Assembly (NCBI RefSeq): GCF_040403615.1
Contig: NZ_JBBAKG010000026.1
Span: forward strand, 1-64,000
From: Haliscomenobacter sp040403615
Lineage (GTDB): Bacteria; Bacteroidota; Bacteroidia; Chitinophagales; Saprospiraceae
Length of the DNA: 64,000 bases
Reading direction: 5' to 3'
In this document: in pieces, positions 8,383 through 17,385 of the stretch
Numbering within the stretch: position 1 is the stretch's first letter
Layout: each line of letters opens with the position of its first letter
Position numbers and translations under genes: made by a program
The notes under the pieces: model-generated
Seen by the model: only the letters and a program-made list of their open reading frames with translations
Database searches by the model: none
Told to the model about the DNA's origin: nothing

Positions 8383-9777
8383 CTATTTGCCTTCCTGGCG
8401 CACTTTTTCAATTTCTGCAATTGTTTTGGGGATACTTGGGCCTAGCACTCGCGGTTCGTTTTCTGTAACCAAAACATCGTCTTCAATCCGTACCCCAGAG
8501 AAATGCCGGTAGGCTTCCAGGGCAGGATAATTGATGAACTGGGTAAACCGGCCTTCTTTTTGCCAGATGTCGATCAATTCTGGGATGAAATAAATACCGG
8601 GTTCTACCGTCATGACAAATCCTGGTTCGAGTTCTCGCCCCATGCGCAAGGATTTGAGACCGAATTGGGTACTGCGTTCCAGACCATCATAATAGCCAGT
8701 ATGTTCCTCTCCCAGGTCTTCCATATCGTGTACGTCCAAACCCAACATATGCCCCAATCCGTGGGGAAAAAAGAGTGCATGCGCACCAGCCTGAACGATC
8801 TCGTCGGTATCTCCTTGCAGTAAGCCCAGCGATTTCAGGCCATTGGTGATGACTTTGGCTACATTCAGGTGGATGTCCAGGTTGCGTACACCTGGTCTAG
8901 AAAGCGCGATACCCGCCAATTGGGCATCGAGCACGATTTCGTAAATTTCTTTTTGCTGTTGGGTAAAAGTGGCATCTACAGGCCAGGTTCGGGTAATGTC
9001 GGCGGCATAATGCATGGCCGATTCTGCGCCCATATCGGCTAAAACCAATTGTCCCGATTTCAATTGATGGTGGTAGTGGTGGTTGTGCAGCACCTCTCCA
9101 TGCACGGTCATGATGATAGGGTAAGCCAGATCACCTCCAGCAGCAACAGCTATCCCTTGTGCAATCCCCGCCAATTGGGCTTCTTTGATCCCAGGGCGCG
9201 TTTGGCGCATAGCAGCCAGGTACATGGCTTTGGTGGTAACGAGGGCTTTTTCAATCTCTGCAATTTCTTCGCTGGTCTTGACGGCACGTTGTGCCACAAT
9301 GGCCTGGATCAGCGGAATGGAGACTTCTTTGGAAAGCTCCATGAGTGGCAAATGCAACCAATAGGCCAAATTGATTTTATTGACGGCGCGGTATGGTGGT
9401 AAGAAATGAATGGCACGGTTGTGTTTTCTGGCAACATTTAATACCTCCGGCAAAAGGTCATACGCTTGCACTTTGGTGACGCCAACCTGTTTGGCCTGCT
9501 CTAGGAGTGAAGGCTGAGGACCCATCCATATAATATCCTCAATGGTGAGTTCGTCTCCAAAAAGGGTACACTCTCCTGTTTCGGCATCCAGAAGTGCGGC
9601 CAAATGCGGCTGATCCAGACCCAGGTAGTACAAGAAAGTACTGTCTTGTCGAAAAGGAAAGGTATTGTCCAGGTAGTTTTTGGGGCTGAGTTCATTGCCC
9701 AACAAAAGAATCAAACCTCTCTTTACCTGGTGCATCAGTTGCTCCCTGCGGTGGAGATAGGTATTGGCAGAAAACAT
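8383..9777 (-). CDS. pepP: Xaa-Pro aminopeptidase (M24B family)
   Basis: A 464-residue dinuclear metallopeptidase that removes N-terminal residues preceding proline. The N-terminal creatinase-like domain includes FPFRQDSTFLYYLGLDQPH. The pita-bread catalytic domain shows the five-ligand set: two Asp in LADMGAESAMHYAADITRTW, His in FFPHGLGHMLGLDVHD, Glu in MTVEPGIYF and Glu in GVRIEDDVLV. The cytosolic location follows from the lack of a signal peptide. The gene lies between two half-copies of repeat element C, the downstream one abutting its stop codon. Confidence 0.94.
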   Translation of the reverse strand: MFSANTYLHRREQLMHQVKRGLILLLGNELSPKNYLDNTFPFRQDSTFLYYLGLDQPHLAALLDAETGECTLFGDELTIEDIIWMGPQPSLLEQAKQVGVTKVQAYDLLPEVLNVARKHNRAIHFLPPYRAVNKINLAYWLHLPLMELSKEVSIPLIQAIVAQRAVKTSEEIAEIEKALVTTKAMYLAAMRQTRPGIKEAQLAGIAQGIAVAAGGDLAYPIIMTVHGEVLHNHHYHHQLKSGQLVLADMGAESAMHYAADITRTWPVDATFTQQQKEIYEIVLDAQLAGIALSRPGVRNLDIHLNVAKVITNGLKSLGLLQGDTDEIVQAGAHALFFPHGLGHMLGLDVHDMEDLGEEHTGYYDGLERSTQFGLKSLRMGRELEPGFVMTVEPGIYFIPELIDIWQKEGRFTQFINYPALEAYRHFSGVRIEDDVLVTENEPRVLGPSIPKTIAEIEKVRQEGK

Positions 9778-9815
9778 AGGAATCGTTTACGATGATTAGC
9801 AAAAGTCGCTTGATA

Positions 9816-9856
9816 ACGCAGAAAAATTACTTCCTGATTTTTTGCGTCATACTTGG
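9816..9856. repeat. Collapsed half of element C (hairpin-2 half)
   Basis: ACGCAGAAAAATTACTTCCT followed by GATTTTTTGCGTCAT and ACTTGG matches the outer arms of hairpin 2 at 45.6-45.77 kb, again without the inner stem and loop. ACGCA at 9816-9820 pairs with TGCGT at 9843-9847. It lies upstream of pepP. Confidence 0.7.
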
Positions 9857-9909
9857 TCTCGTAAAACTAACAAGGATTGGACAAAAAGCTAAAAAATGTA
9901 TAAAAATTA

Positions 9910-10308
9910 TCATTCATCCAATAAAACTACCAATTGAGCATTGGCGCGACGGATTTTCAGGACATGGCCATTGCTTGGATCGAGTCGAAAAACTCGGTTG
10001 TTCCAGGTGGCAAAAAGGCTGCCCCCTTGAAACTTCATGTCGATTTGTTGGGATTCTTCTGCTTTTAAGCCATGGCGGCGCAAGGTAGATGACCATTTCC
10101 GATCTCCATTCTCTGGGTCAATCGCAAATACCTTTCCATCCCATCCGATGTAAATCATTCCCCCATTCTCGATGGCAGAGATTTCGGATTCAGGATCTTG
10201 AGGTAATCCATAACGTTTGATGGCATTGCGCCAAATTCCTGCTCTTGAATATTCTTTGAATGCCATAACGATCCCTTTATTGGTTTGAAATCTTAGGAAT
10301 TCCACCAT
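9910..10308 (-). CDS. Small PQQ-like beta-propeller repeat protein
   Basis: A short protein of 132 residues from the ATG at 10308, or 118 from the ATG at 10266, which is preceded by AAAGGGATCG and gives the more natural N-terminus MAFKEYSRAG. Two PQQ-type blade motifs are visible: IYIGWDGKVFAIDPENGDRKW and LFATWNNRVFRLDPSNGHV. Two blades are far too few to close a propeller, so it is either a remnant of a longer gene or an oligomerising module. No signal peptide is visible. Function unknown. Confidence 0.7.
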   Translation of the reverse strand: MVEFLRFQTNKGIVMAFKEYSRAGIWRNAIKRYGLPQDPESEISAIENGGMIYIGWDGKVFAIDPENGDRKWSSTLRRHGLKAEESQQIDMKFQGGSLFATWNNRVFRLDPSNGHVLKIRRANAQLVVLLDE

Positions 10309-10520
10309 TGTTGAGGTTTAGATTTAGTTTGCCATTTTTCACATGACAATTTTGTGACAATCATACGACCGTTTTCTTTCAAAAACAACCGTTCAGTAAT
10401 TTAAAACGATTTTTTAGTGCATTTTGGTTCCACATTTGTCATATTTTCTTTACAATAAAGTGTTATGAATAATTTATACCATATATAGGGTACTAAGTCA
10501 GCAATTCCATTTTTTTAGTG

Positions 10521-10528
10521 TATTTTTG
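10521..10528 (+). promoter_or_regulatory. -7 promoter box for tesB
   Basis: TATTTTTG matches TAnnTTTG, 30 bp upstream of the tesB ATG. The rest of the 250-bp gap from 10309 is A/T-rich and shows no other feature I can name. Confidence 0.6.
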
Positions 10529-10558
10529 CACCAACCCAAACCACAATAAACCGCACTC

Positions 10559-11416
10559 ATGAAGCACATCAACGAATTGTTATCGTTATTGGAACTGGAA
10601 CAACTGGAAGACAATCTCTTTCGGGGAGTAAGCAAGAGTGTGGGCAGCACCAGCGTTTTTGGCGGACAAGTACTGGCTCAATCGCTGTACGCCGCGATGA
10701 AAACGGTACCTGTAGATCGCCAGGTTCATTCGCTGCATTCTTACTTTATTTTGCCAGGCGATTTAGAAATTCCCATCGTGTTTCAAGTGGAAAGTATCCG
10801 CGATGGAGGCAGTTTTACAACCCGAAGGGTAAAAGCGATTCAAAAAGGAGAGGCTATTTTCTTTATGTCTGCCTCTTTTCAGTTGGCACAAGAAGGCTTT
10901 GAACACCAGATTCCCATGCCCAATGTTTCTCCTCCCGATTGGCTGGTCAGTTGGGAAGATTTGGCACTAAAATTTGGAGACATGCTGCCCGACAACATCC
11001 GCAAGTTTTTAAACCTGGAACGTCCCATAGAATTCCGTCCGGTAGAGCTAGTCAATCCCGCTTTGCCAACCAAAAGTCAACCATTTCGGCACATTTGGAT
11101 GAAAGCCAAAGGAGAAATGCCAATAGATCCCCAAATGCACCAATGTGTTTTGGCCTACAGTTCGGATTACAACCTATTGACTACAGCGCTATTGCCTCAT
11201 GGAAACGAAGCATCTTTTGGCAACGTTAAAATTGCCAGTCTGGATCATGCCATGTGGTTTCACCGCTCCTTTCGGATGGATGAGTGGTTGTTGTACGCCA
11301 TTGATAGCCCCAGCGCTTCCAATGCCCGAGGTTTTACGCGGGGAAATATTTTCACCCAGGATGGACACCTGGTTGCCTCGGTAGTACAGGAAGGTTTGAT
11401 TCGACCAAAAAAATAA
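10559..11416 (+). CDS. tesB: Acyl-CoA thioesterase II
   Basis: A 285-residue double hot-dog thioesterase hydrolysing acyl-CoA to free acid and CoA. Characteristic segments are VFGGQVLAQSLYAA, HSLHSYFILPGD, LAYSSDYNLLTTALLPHG containing the conserved active-site Asp, SLDHAMWFHRSFRMDEWLLY, and the C-terminal GHLVASVVQEGLIR with the active-site Gln. The length matches TesB. It stands alone with its own promoter and is followed by the GH130 gene after 90 bp. Confidence 0.95.
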   Translation: MKHINELLSLLELEQLEDNLFRGVSKSVGSTSVFGGQVLAQSLYAAMKTVPVDRQVHSLHSYFILPGDLEIPIVFQVESIRDGGSFTTRRVKAIQKGEAIFFMSASFQLAQEGFEHQIPMPNVSPPDWLVSWEDLALKFGDMLPDNIRKFLNLERPIEFRPVELVNPALPTKSQPFRHIWMKAKGEMPIDPQMHQCVLAYSSDYNLLTTALLPHGNEASFGNVKIASLDHAMWFHRSFRMDEWLLYAIDSPSASNARGFTRGNIFTQDGHLVASVVQEGLIRPKK

Positions 11417-11431
11417 ACGCTTTAGAACAAG

Positions 11432-11439
11432 TAGTTTTG
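11432..11439 (+). promoter_or_regulatory. Possible -7 box for the GH130 gene
   Basis: TAGTTTTG fits TAnnTTTG, 67 bp upstream of the ATG at 11507. The long leader makes this less certain than the other boxes. Confidence 0.35.
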
Positions 11440-11506
11440 GAACTCTGGTGTCCATTGGTAATTTTACACCTCTTTACACCCCAAAACCATCAACCATTCA
11501 ATAAAT

Positions 11507-12679
11507 ATGCAAACGATCTACGAAACCAGACTTTTTCAGCTTGCATCGGAGTACGAGCACCTGATGCGCCGATCCAACAATTACAAAGGCCTAGGCAATG
11601 GCATTCTGGATCGTTATGATCATCCCGTTTTAACCATTGGGCATTTGCCACTCACCTGGCAGTACGACCTCAATCCTGAAGCCAATCCCTATTTGATGCT
11701 TCGACGTGGGGTACTCTCGATTGCCAATGCGGGTGCAATTGCCATTGGCGACAAAATTGCCTTGATGACCCGTTTGCAGAGTTATGATGGTCAATTCTTT
11801 TTTGCTTTGGCAGAAAGTGCTACTGGAGTGGATCGGTTTCGGTTTCGGAACGCCCCCACGACCTTACCGATTATGACTACCGTGCGTACCAATATCTTCA
11901 ACCTGCGGCTCACCCCACATGAAGATGGCTGGATTTATGCGCTGTACAATTTACGGCAAAAGGAACAACATGGTTCGGCAGCCACTTACCACCATGCGGT
12001 AGCCCGCACCAAAGATTTGCAGTCTTGGGAAAGCCTGCCCGATCTGGCTTTTAGTGCTCCAGCCCAACGCTTGTGTTTGCTGCACCCAGCTTTGGTCAAC
12101 GGCAAATACCTGGTGTATAGCCAACAGATAGACCAGTTGCAAACAGGAGGGTCCAGAATGCAGATTACCATCAACAGTTTTGATGATTGGCCCAATCCAG
12201 CCTGCAAAGAAGAAAGCAAAATCCAGGCTATCGCCTTTCCAGATATCGAAACCCCCGCCTACCTCCTGGGGCCTTGCCCCATTAAAACCGAGTTGGGATG
12301 GATTCACCTTTGTGCCGGATTGCGCAGAACTTCCTACGGTTGGAGGCATATTTTGCAAGTCTTTCTTACCGATTTGAACGACCCTTCCAAAGTGTTGTCA
12401 CAGCCGGGTGGGCATTTCTTGGAATTAAATGAAAAAGACAAATCAAGTCCAGCCCTGCGGATGCTCCATTCAAATGGTTGGGCGGTATTCCAAAACAAGG
12501 TTTTTTTGTACTATACCAACCTCGACAACCGGGTGCAAGTGGTCAGTACGCCGATGGAGCGACTTTTGGACTACATCACCAATACCCCCCAAAACCTGAC
12601 CGATGCTTCAACGGGTTTGAAGATGAGAATGGAAATGATCGAACAAAATCAGATTTTTATGAATAAATTCCATTTGTAA
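11507..12679 (+). CDS. Glycoside hydrolase family 130-like protein with altered active-site residues
   Basis: A 390-residue, five-bladed-propeller type protein that resembles GH130 beta-mannoside phosphorylases along its length (WQYDLNPEANPYLM, NAGAIAIGDKIALMTRL, HEDGWIYALYNLR, ARTKDLQSWE, LLHPALVNGKY, LGPCPIKTELGWIHL). In the mannosylglucose phosphorylases I remember, the general acid Asp sits in YDMRLT; here the segment is FNLRLT, with Asn132. The phosphate-site His of GPHPIK is Cys257 (GPCPIK), and a TRPQ segment reads SQQI. Two Arg positions (ARTKDL, AQRL) are kept. It may be inactive, a hydrolase, or of changed specificity. No signal peptide. A TonB receptor follows. Confidence 0.8.
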   Translation: MQTIYETRLFQLASEYEHLMRRSNNYKGLGNGILDRYDHPVLTIGHLPLTWQYDLNPEANPYLMLRRGVLSIANAGAIAIGDKIALMTRLQSYDGQFFFALAESATGVDRFRFRNAPTTLPIMTTVRTNIFNLRLTPHEDGWIYALYNLRQKEQHGSAATYHHAVARTKDLQSWESLPDLAFSAPAQRLCLLHPALVNGKYLVYSQQIDQLQTGGSRMQITINSFDDWPNPACKEESKIQAIAFPDIETPAYLLGPCPIKTELGWIHLCAGLRRTSYGWRHILQVFLTDLNDPSKVLSQPGGHFLELNEKDKSSPALRMLHSNGWAVFQNKVFLYYTNLDNRVQVVSTPMERLLDYITNTPQNLTDASTGLKMRMEMIEQNQIFMNKFHL

Positions 12680-12953
12680 TAAGTAATATTTTGGTGCTTT
12701 CTCAAAATTGGACAATTGGGTGAAATTTCATTTTTATTACTAAAGTTATTGCAAAATCAAAGTTCCATGCTATTTTAGCCGGAGTAAACTATAAATTGCA
12801 AAACGCATTTCAGGATTGTTTTTGAGTTATTAAGCGACTTTTTGAGACCATTTGTCTTCCTTTCCAATGCTGCACATTCCTGGTTCTACATTGATAGTTG
12901 TGGGAGTGGTATGACCATGCTTTTAGAGTTTTTTTTCAATAAATTTTCAAATT
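12680..12953 (+). other. Gene-free leader region before the TonB receptor
   Basis: This 274-bp A/T-rich gap has no credible reading frame. It probably holds the receptor promoter; TAATATTTTGG near 12684 resembles a -7 box imperfectly. Confidence 0.4.
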
Positions 12954-15662
12954 ATGCAAAAACGAGTACAAATTTTTTCAGTAGTATGTATGCTACTGAT
13001 GGCCAGCAGTTCTCTACTGGCCCAAGCCACCTTAAAGGGTAAGGTTAGTGACGATAAAGGCGAAGAGTTGGTCGCTGCCTCAATTGGTGTAGTGGGTTCT
13101 ACTTTGGGAACCATCACCAAGATTGATGGTACTTACGAATTGCCCCTTCCTGCTGGTACGTATATCATCAACGTTTCCTATACGGGATTTGAAGCGGTAA
13201 GCCAAACGGTTACCATTGGCAACCAAGATGTTGTACTGGATTTCGTTGTAAAGTCAACCGTTACCAACCTCAACGAAGTGGTGATCAGTGTTGGTAGCCG
13301 CAATACCCAACGTACGTCAACGGATACGCCGCTGCCGATCGACATCATTAGTGCCAGGGATTTGGTTGCAACCGGTCAGGCCAGTTTCGACAAGGCGCTG
13401 ATGTATCGGGTACCCTCCTTCAACACCGTGAATACTCCGGTGAATGACGCCACATCTTTGCTCGATCCTTATGAAATCAGAAACATGGGGCCAAGCCGTA
13501 CCCTGATTTTGATCAACGGAAAGCGCAAAAACACCAGTGCACTCACTTACATCCAGACTTCTCCTGGTCGTGGTGAAACCGGGGCGGACATTTCGGCCAT
13601 TCCGACCGATGCCATCAAGCGCATCGAGATTTTGAGAGATGGGGCTTCTGCTCAATATGGTTCTGACGCGATTGCCGGGGTAATGAACATTATCCTGAAA
13701 GACAAGTACGATGCGGGCAGCATTACGCTCAATACTGGCGTAACCCACAAAGGGGACGGCGAATTGTTTGGTTTGAGCATCAACAATGGAGCCAACATTG
13801 GGGCCAAAGGCTTTATCAACTACACCGTCAACTTGCAGTATCAGGGTCTGGCCAACCGCCCCGGTAAGGTAGACGCCCAGGGGGAGGCCAACGATTTTGG
13901 GGCGGAATTGTCCACTGTTCAATCCTTTTTGAGCAAATACCCAGATGCGGGCAACGTCAATGGTCAACCTGAGAATTCGGCAGCCAAATTTTTGGTAAAT
14001 GGGGGCATGCCAACCGGCGCCAACAGTGAGTTTTACTACAACGCGGCCTATGTGTACAAAAAGGTAAACAGTTTTGCCAACTACCGTACGCCTTATTGGA
14101 GAACGACCGACGAAGGTTTGCTTACCCCTGCCGGACAACCGTATGTGGGTTATGTGCCTACCTTTGAAGGCGACCTCAATGATTACAACGCAACCATTGG
14201 GTTCCGCAGCACCAGCACAACCAATTGGAAAACGGATGTAAGTTTCACCACTGGGGGCAACCACCAGTTGTATACCGTTGCCAATAGCCGCAACCGGGGA
14301 TTGGGCAAAAATAGCCCTATTTTATTCAAACCAGGTGGTTACTCATTTAGCCACAATGTGGGCAACATCGATGTTTCCAAAGCCCTTAGCGACAATATTA
14401 GCTTTGCGTTTGGAACCGAGTTCCGGGCAGAGACCTTTGAAATCATTGCTGGGGATACTGCTTCCTATGTAAAAGGAGGAGCTGATTCTTTCCCGGGTAT
14501 TGGAGAAAACAACGCAGGAACTTCTACCCGTTACAACTTTGGTGGGTATGTAGATTTTGGTTTCGACATCACCAAGGATTTCCTGATTAATGCAACTGCC
14601 CGCCAAGAGCGGTACAGCGATTTTGGAGATGCCTTTGTGTGGAAATTGAGTTCCCGCTACAAAGTAGTTGAAAACAAATTGATCCTCAGAGGTTCGGTTT
14701 CTACGGGTTTCCGTGCGCCTTCCTTGCACCAAATCAACCTGCAAATTGCCCAGGCGAGTTTCGTACCTGGTCAAGGCATTCAAACCAAGGGCATCGTCAA
14801 CAACCGGAGTGCTCAGGCCAAATTGTTGGGTGTACCCAGCTTGAAGCCAGAAAAATCAACCAACGTTACCTTGGGGATTGGATTCAATCCAAGCAAAGAT
14901 TTCAGCTTGACCGTGGACTATTTCAACATTCAACTGAAAGACCGGATTGTATTGAGCTCTGAAATTGGTGCGGTGGGAACACCAGAAGCGGCTGCCCTGG
15001 ACAAAGTTTTGACCGACAATGGTATCGTAGCGGTGAGCTTCTTTGTCAATGGCATGAATACCGCCACTCAAGGTTTGGATGTGGTGGCCAGCTACCGCAA
15101 TATCGTACTTGGAGGGGGCAAACTGAACATCAACCTGGCGGGTAACGTCATGCTGCAAAACGAACGTGTGGGGGACATCATTAACCCGAAGTTGATTGCA
15201 TCTGCCAAGAGAACCATAGTAGATGCTACTCAGGAAGCATTGTTGTTGTCTTCTCGCCCAGAATTCAAATTCATTTTGGGGGGAGACTGGACGCTAAAAA
15301 AGGTATCTTTCAACTTGAACAATACCCTCTTTGGCCCAACTACGTTCCGTCAGGCAGGTTTGAACGAGAATTTGAAAACGGTTTTCGAAACCAAATTGGT
15401 GACTGATCTTGGGGTAAACATCCGCTTGGGCAGCAATACAGATTTGGGTTTGAATTTCCAAAACCTGTTCAATGTATTGCCAAAATGGAACCTGGTTGCC
15501 CTGAATGCTGCTGGTGAAGCAGTGTTGAAGGATGCGGCAGCTGTTAAAAACAACATCAATGCGATTACCTTCAATGGTCGGTATTCCAATGTAACTTATG
15601 ACGGCTCACACTTTAGCCAATTGGGGCTAACGTTTGCCGCTAGCTTGCGGATTCGTATCTAA
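12954..15662 (+). CDS. TonB-dependent outer-membrane receptor
   Basis: A 902-residue receptor that imports a ligand across the outer membrane using TonB energy. A signal peptide (residues 1-23, cut after LLAQ) is followed by a carboxypeptidase-regulatory-like domain at about 25-110 (GKVSDDKGEELVAASIGVVG, GTYIINVSYTGFE). The plug domain starts near residue 118 (TPLPIDIISARDL, MGPSRTLILINGKR, AIKRIEILRDGASAQYGSDA), and then comes the beta-barrel, ending LGLTFAASLRIRI with hydrophobic alternation. There is no SusD partner next to it, so it is not a classical SusCD pair. The substrate is unknown; the upstream GH130 protein hints at, but does not prove, a sugar. Confidence 0.94.
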   Translation: MQKRVQIFSVVCMLLMASSSLLAQATLKGKVSDDKGEELVAASIGVVGSTLGTITKIDGTYELPLPAGTYIINVSYTGFEAVSQTVTIGNQDVVLDFVVKSTVTNLNEVVISVGSRNTQRTSTDTPLPIDIISARDLVATGQASFDKALMYRVPSFNTVNTPVNDATSLLDPYEIRNMGPSRTLILINGKRKNTSALTYIQTSPGRGETGADISAIPTDAIKRIEILRDGASAQYGSDAIAGVMNIILKDKYDAGSITLNTGVTHKGDGELFGLSINNGANIGAKGFINYTVNLQYQGLANRPGKVDAQGEANDFGAELSTVQSFLSKYPDAGNVNGQPENSAAKFLVNGGMPTGANSEFYYNAAYVYKKVNSFANYRTPYWRTTDEGLLTPAGQPYVGYVPTFEGDLNDYNATIGFRSTSTTNWKTDVSFTTGGNHQLYTVANSRNRGLGKNSPILFKPGGYSFSHNVGNIDVSKALSDNISFAFGTEFRAETFEIIAGDTASYVKGGADSFPGIGENNAGTSTRYNFGGYVDFGFDITKDFLINATARQERYSDFGDAFVWKLSSRYKVVENKLILRGSVSTGFRAPSLHQINLQIAQASFVPGQGIQTKGIVNNRSAQAKLLGVPSLKPEKSTNVTLGIGFNPSKDFSLTVDYFNIQLKDRIVLSSEIGAVGTPEAAALDKVLTDNGIVAVSFFVNGMNTATQGLDVVASYRNIVLGGGKLNINLAGNVMLQNERVGDIINPKLIASAKRTIVDATQEALLLSSRPEFKFILGGDWTLKKVSFNLNNTLFGPTTFRQAGLNENLKTVFETKLVTDLGVNIRLGSNTDLGLNFQNLFNVLPKWNLVALNAAGEAVLKDAAAVKNNINAITFNGRYSNVTYDGSHFSQLGLTFAASLRIRI

Positions 15663-15686
15663 AGAGTAAGGAATAAGTCTGAAAGG

Positions 15687-15733
15687 AATTCCGCAGGTTG
15701 GCAGGTAATGGCTGATTTGCGGAATTTTTTTTG
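15687..15733 (+). terminator. Rho-independent terminator of the TonB receptor gene
   Basis: AATTCCGCA (15687-15695) pairs with TGCGGAATT (15718-15726) and is followed by a run of T. Confidence 0.7.
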
Positions 15734-15752
15734 TAGTTTGGAGAAAAAAAGA

Positions 15753-15773
15753 AAGGCTGCTTGTGGCAGCCTT
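15753..15773. terminator. Second hairpin, possibly terminator for the opposite strand
   Basis: AAGGCTGC pairs with GCAGCCTT across a 5-base loop. The A run to its left becomes a T run on the minus strand, so it could end leftward transcripts from the nuclease gene. Confidence 0.5.
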
Positions 15774-15964
15774 CTGAACTACTAATCTAGCCCGGTAATC
15801 AGTCTTTGCAATACAAATTTAAGCGCCTTTCACAGCGAGAACATGTACTCGTTCAAGTGTTTTTTGGAAAAAAAATGTTAAATTTATTTACAAATATCTG
15901 TTTATTAAATCATTACATCTATTTTTATTGGATTTTAACATTTAGGTGCATCTAAATAAAAAAA
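15774..15964. other. Gene-free A/T-rich stretch
   Basis: With the two hairpins to its left this completes a 302-bp gap between the receptor and the nuclease gene. I see no frame, repeat or promoter box in it. Confidence 0.5.
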
Positions 15965-17212
15965 TTATTTCACAAGATACTCACTGAGTTGATTCTCTTT
16001 TTCAATGTACATCACCGGGATATTGCCCAGCGTATTCACCTTCCCTTTGACCACCATGTATTTGTCTTTCCAGTTGGCAATGGGGTCGTACGAGAAATTG
16101 ACCAATTTATCCTTGTTGATAAACACCGTAAGGAGCTCATTGGGATATTGCTGATCGAGGTTGATCAAGATGTTGCCCTTTCGGCTCGCTCTGACGCTTA
16201 CAACTTTGCCACAAACCTTGATTTCTTCATTGCGGCCCATGTACAATCGGGCTTGAACGGTATTGAAATGGCCCGATGGCAAGGTGATGGCACTGAGGGG
16301 TTCTACGTCCCCAGTGGCTACTGTTGTTAAAAAAGCGTTTTTATCCACCTGTTTTTCCAGGCTGGATTCCAATTCATCCTCCAAGCCCGGAAAGAAATCA
16401 ATGCCGGTGAGTTTTTCAATCTCATCGATCGAAGTGGCAAAACTCGTCAAAGGATATCCACCAGGAATTTGGGGTACCAAAAAAGCAACCGCTTTGCGGT
16501 TTTTTAGATCCAGGGCAATTTTCCAAAACTTCTCAGGGATGGCCACCTTGTTTTTTGCTTTGGCGATCAAAGGCAAACCCGGTCTAAGCACTGGCCCGGT
16601 AAACACATACAATTGGGTAGTGGTATTGCGGAAGAGGTATGCCCGGAGTGTACTTTCCAAATCAGACCAAATGCCCCGGTTAAAACTGGCCAATTGGGGC
16701 GACATGTTGGAGTAGAAGTAAGACTCTGAAAGCGCTTTTTCTGACCAGCGGAAATCTGCTGAAGGAGCCAAATGCCCCCGATCGTACCCAAATCCGTCGT
16801 AAACGATGGAGCTATCGGGTTGCATGATTTTCAGGAAATAATCCTGCTCAATGGATGACCCCGTTTTGATGAGTGGATCGGGCCTGAAATCATTGGTACG
16901 TCCGACCACCCCATTGACCACATCCGGTGTGATGATGTGCCCTACCCATCGGGCTTGTTCGTAGGCTTCGGCATAAACCAGGGTCATCATTTCATGGTGT
17001 ACCAGCTCCTCTCCTACTTGCAAGGCGGGCAACATAGGCAACAGGTCTGCGTGAACCTTTTGCATTTTTACGTTTTCGATCGCCCCTTCAATTTGTTTTT
17101 GTTCTTTCTTGAGGGTTGTTAATTTGCCTTCCAGCTCTTTTAGTTGGTTTTCTAAATTTTGAGAATAAAGAAAACTTTGACTGAGTAAAAGAATAAGCAG
17201 TAAAATACGCAT
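15965..17212 (-). CDS. Secreted DNA/RNA non-specific endonuclease (NUC1 family) with C-terminal OB-like domain
   Basis: A 415-residue nuclease. The signal peptide ends near SQSFLYSQ (residue 18); a coiled coil spans about 19-50 (LENQLKELEGKLTTLKKEQK). The beta-beta-alpha-metal domain carries the DRGH motif at 144-147 with the catalytic His147, then SNMSPQ (Asn169) and NRGIWSDLE (Asn178, Glu186), the expected metal and substrate residues. The last 110 residues (EEIKVCGKVVSVRASRKGNI onward) look like an OB-fold, perhaps for nucleic-acid binding. It probably degrades extracellular or periplasmic nucleic acid. No inhibitor gene is adjacent. Confidence 0.9.
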   Translation of the reverse strand: MRILLLILLLSQSFLYSQNLENQLKELEGKLTTLKKEQKQIEGAIENVKMQKVHADLLPMLPALQVGEELVHHEMMTLVYAEAYEQARWVGHIITPDVVNGVVGRTNDFRPDPLIKTGSSIEQDYFLKIMQPDSSIVYDGFGYDRGHLAPSADFRWSEKALSESYFYSNMSPQLASFNRGIWSDLESTLRAYLFRNTTTQLYVFTGPVLRPGLPLIAKAKNKVAIPEKFWKIALDLKNRKAVAFLVPQIPGGYPLTSFATSIDEIEKLTGIDFFPGLEDELESSLEKQVDKNAFLTTVATGDVEPLSAITLPSGHFNTVQARLYMGRNEEIKVCGKVVSVRASRKGNILINLDQQYPNELLTVFINKDKLVNFSYDPIANWKDKYMVVKGKVNTLGNIPVMYIEKENQLSEYLVK

Positions 17213-17385
17213 AGCCTTGTTGTTTATGGTGGTTTTTTGGTTTTTGAGTTTAAACTTTTTGAATGCTTTCGCGGTTCTTTGTGATTAACAATGCACCTGG
17301 AAAACTGCCAGATTTCAAAACGCATTTATTTTGCGTTCTAGCGCATCCTCCTACTGCAAGTCTTACAAAATTTTTAAAATCGGAA

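Noticed and set aside
13317..14264. Long open frame (315 codons) antisense to the TonB receptor
   Set aside because: It lies wholly opposite a clear receptor gene, its translation has no recognisable domain, and long antisense frames are expected opposite G/C-richer Bacteroidota genes.
15965..17212. NUC1 nuclease as a secreted toxin with immunity gene
   Set aside because: No delivery domain is seen and the next gene is ytxJ, not an inhibitor; a scavenging nuclease is the simpler reading.
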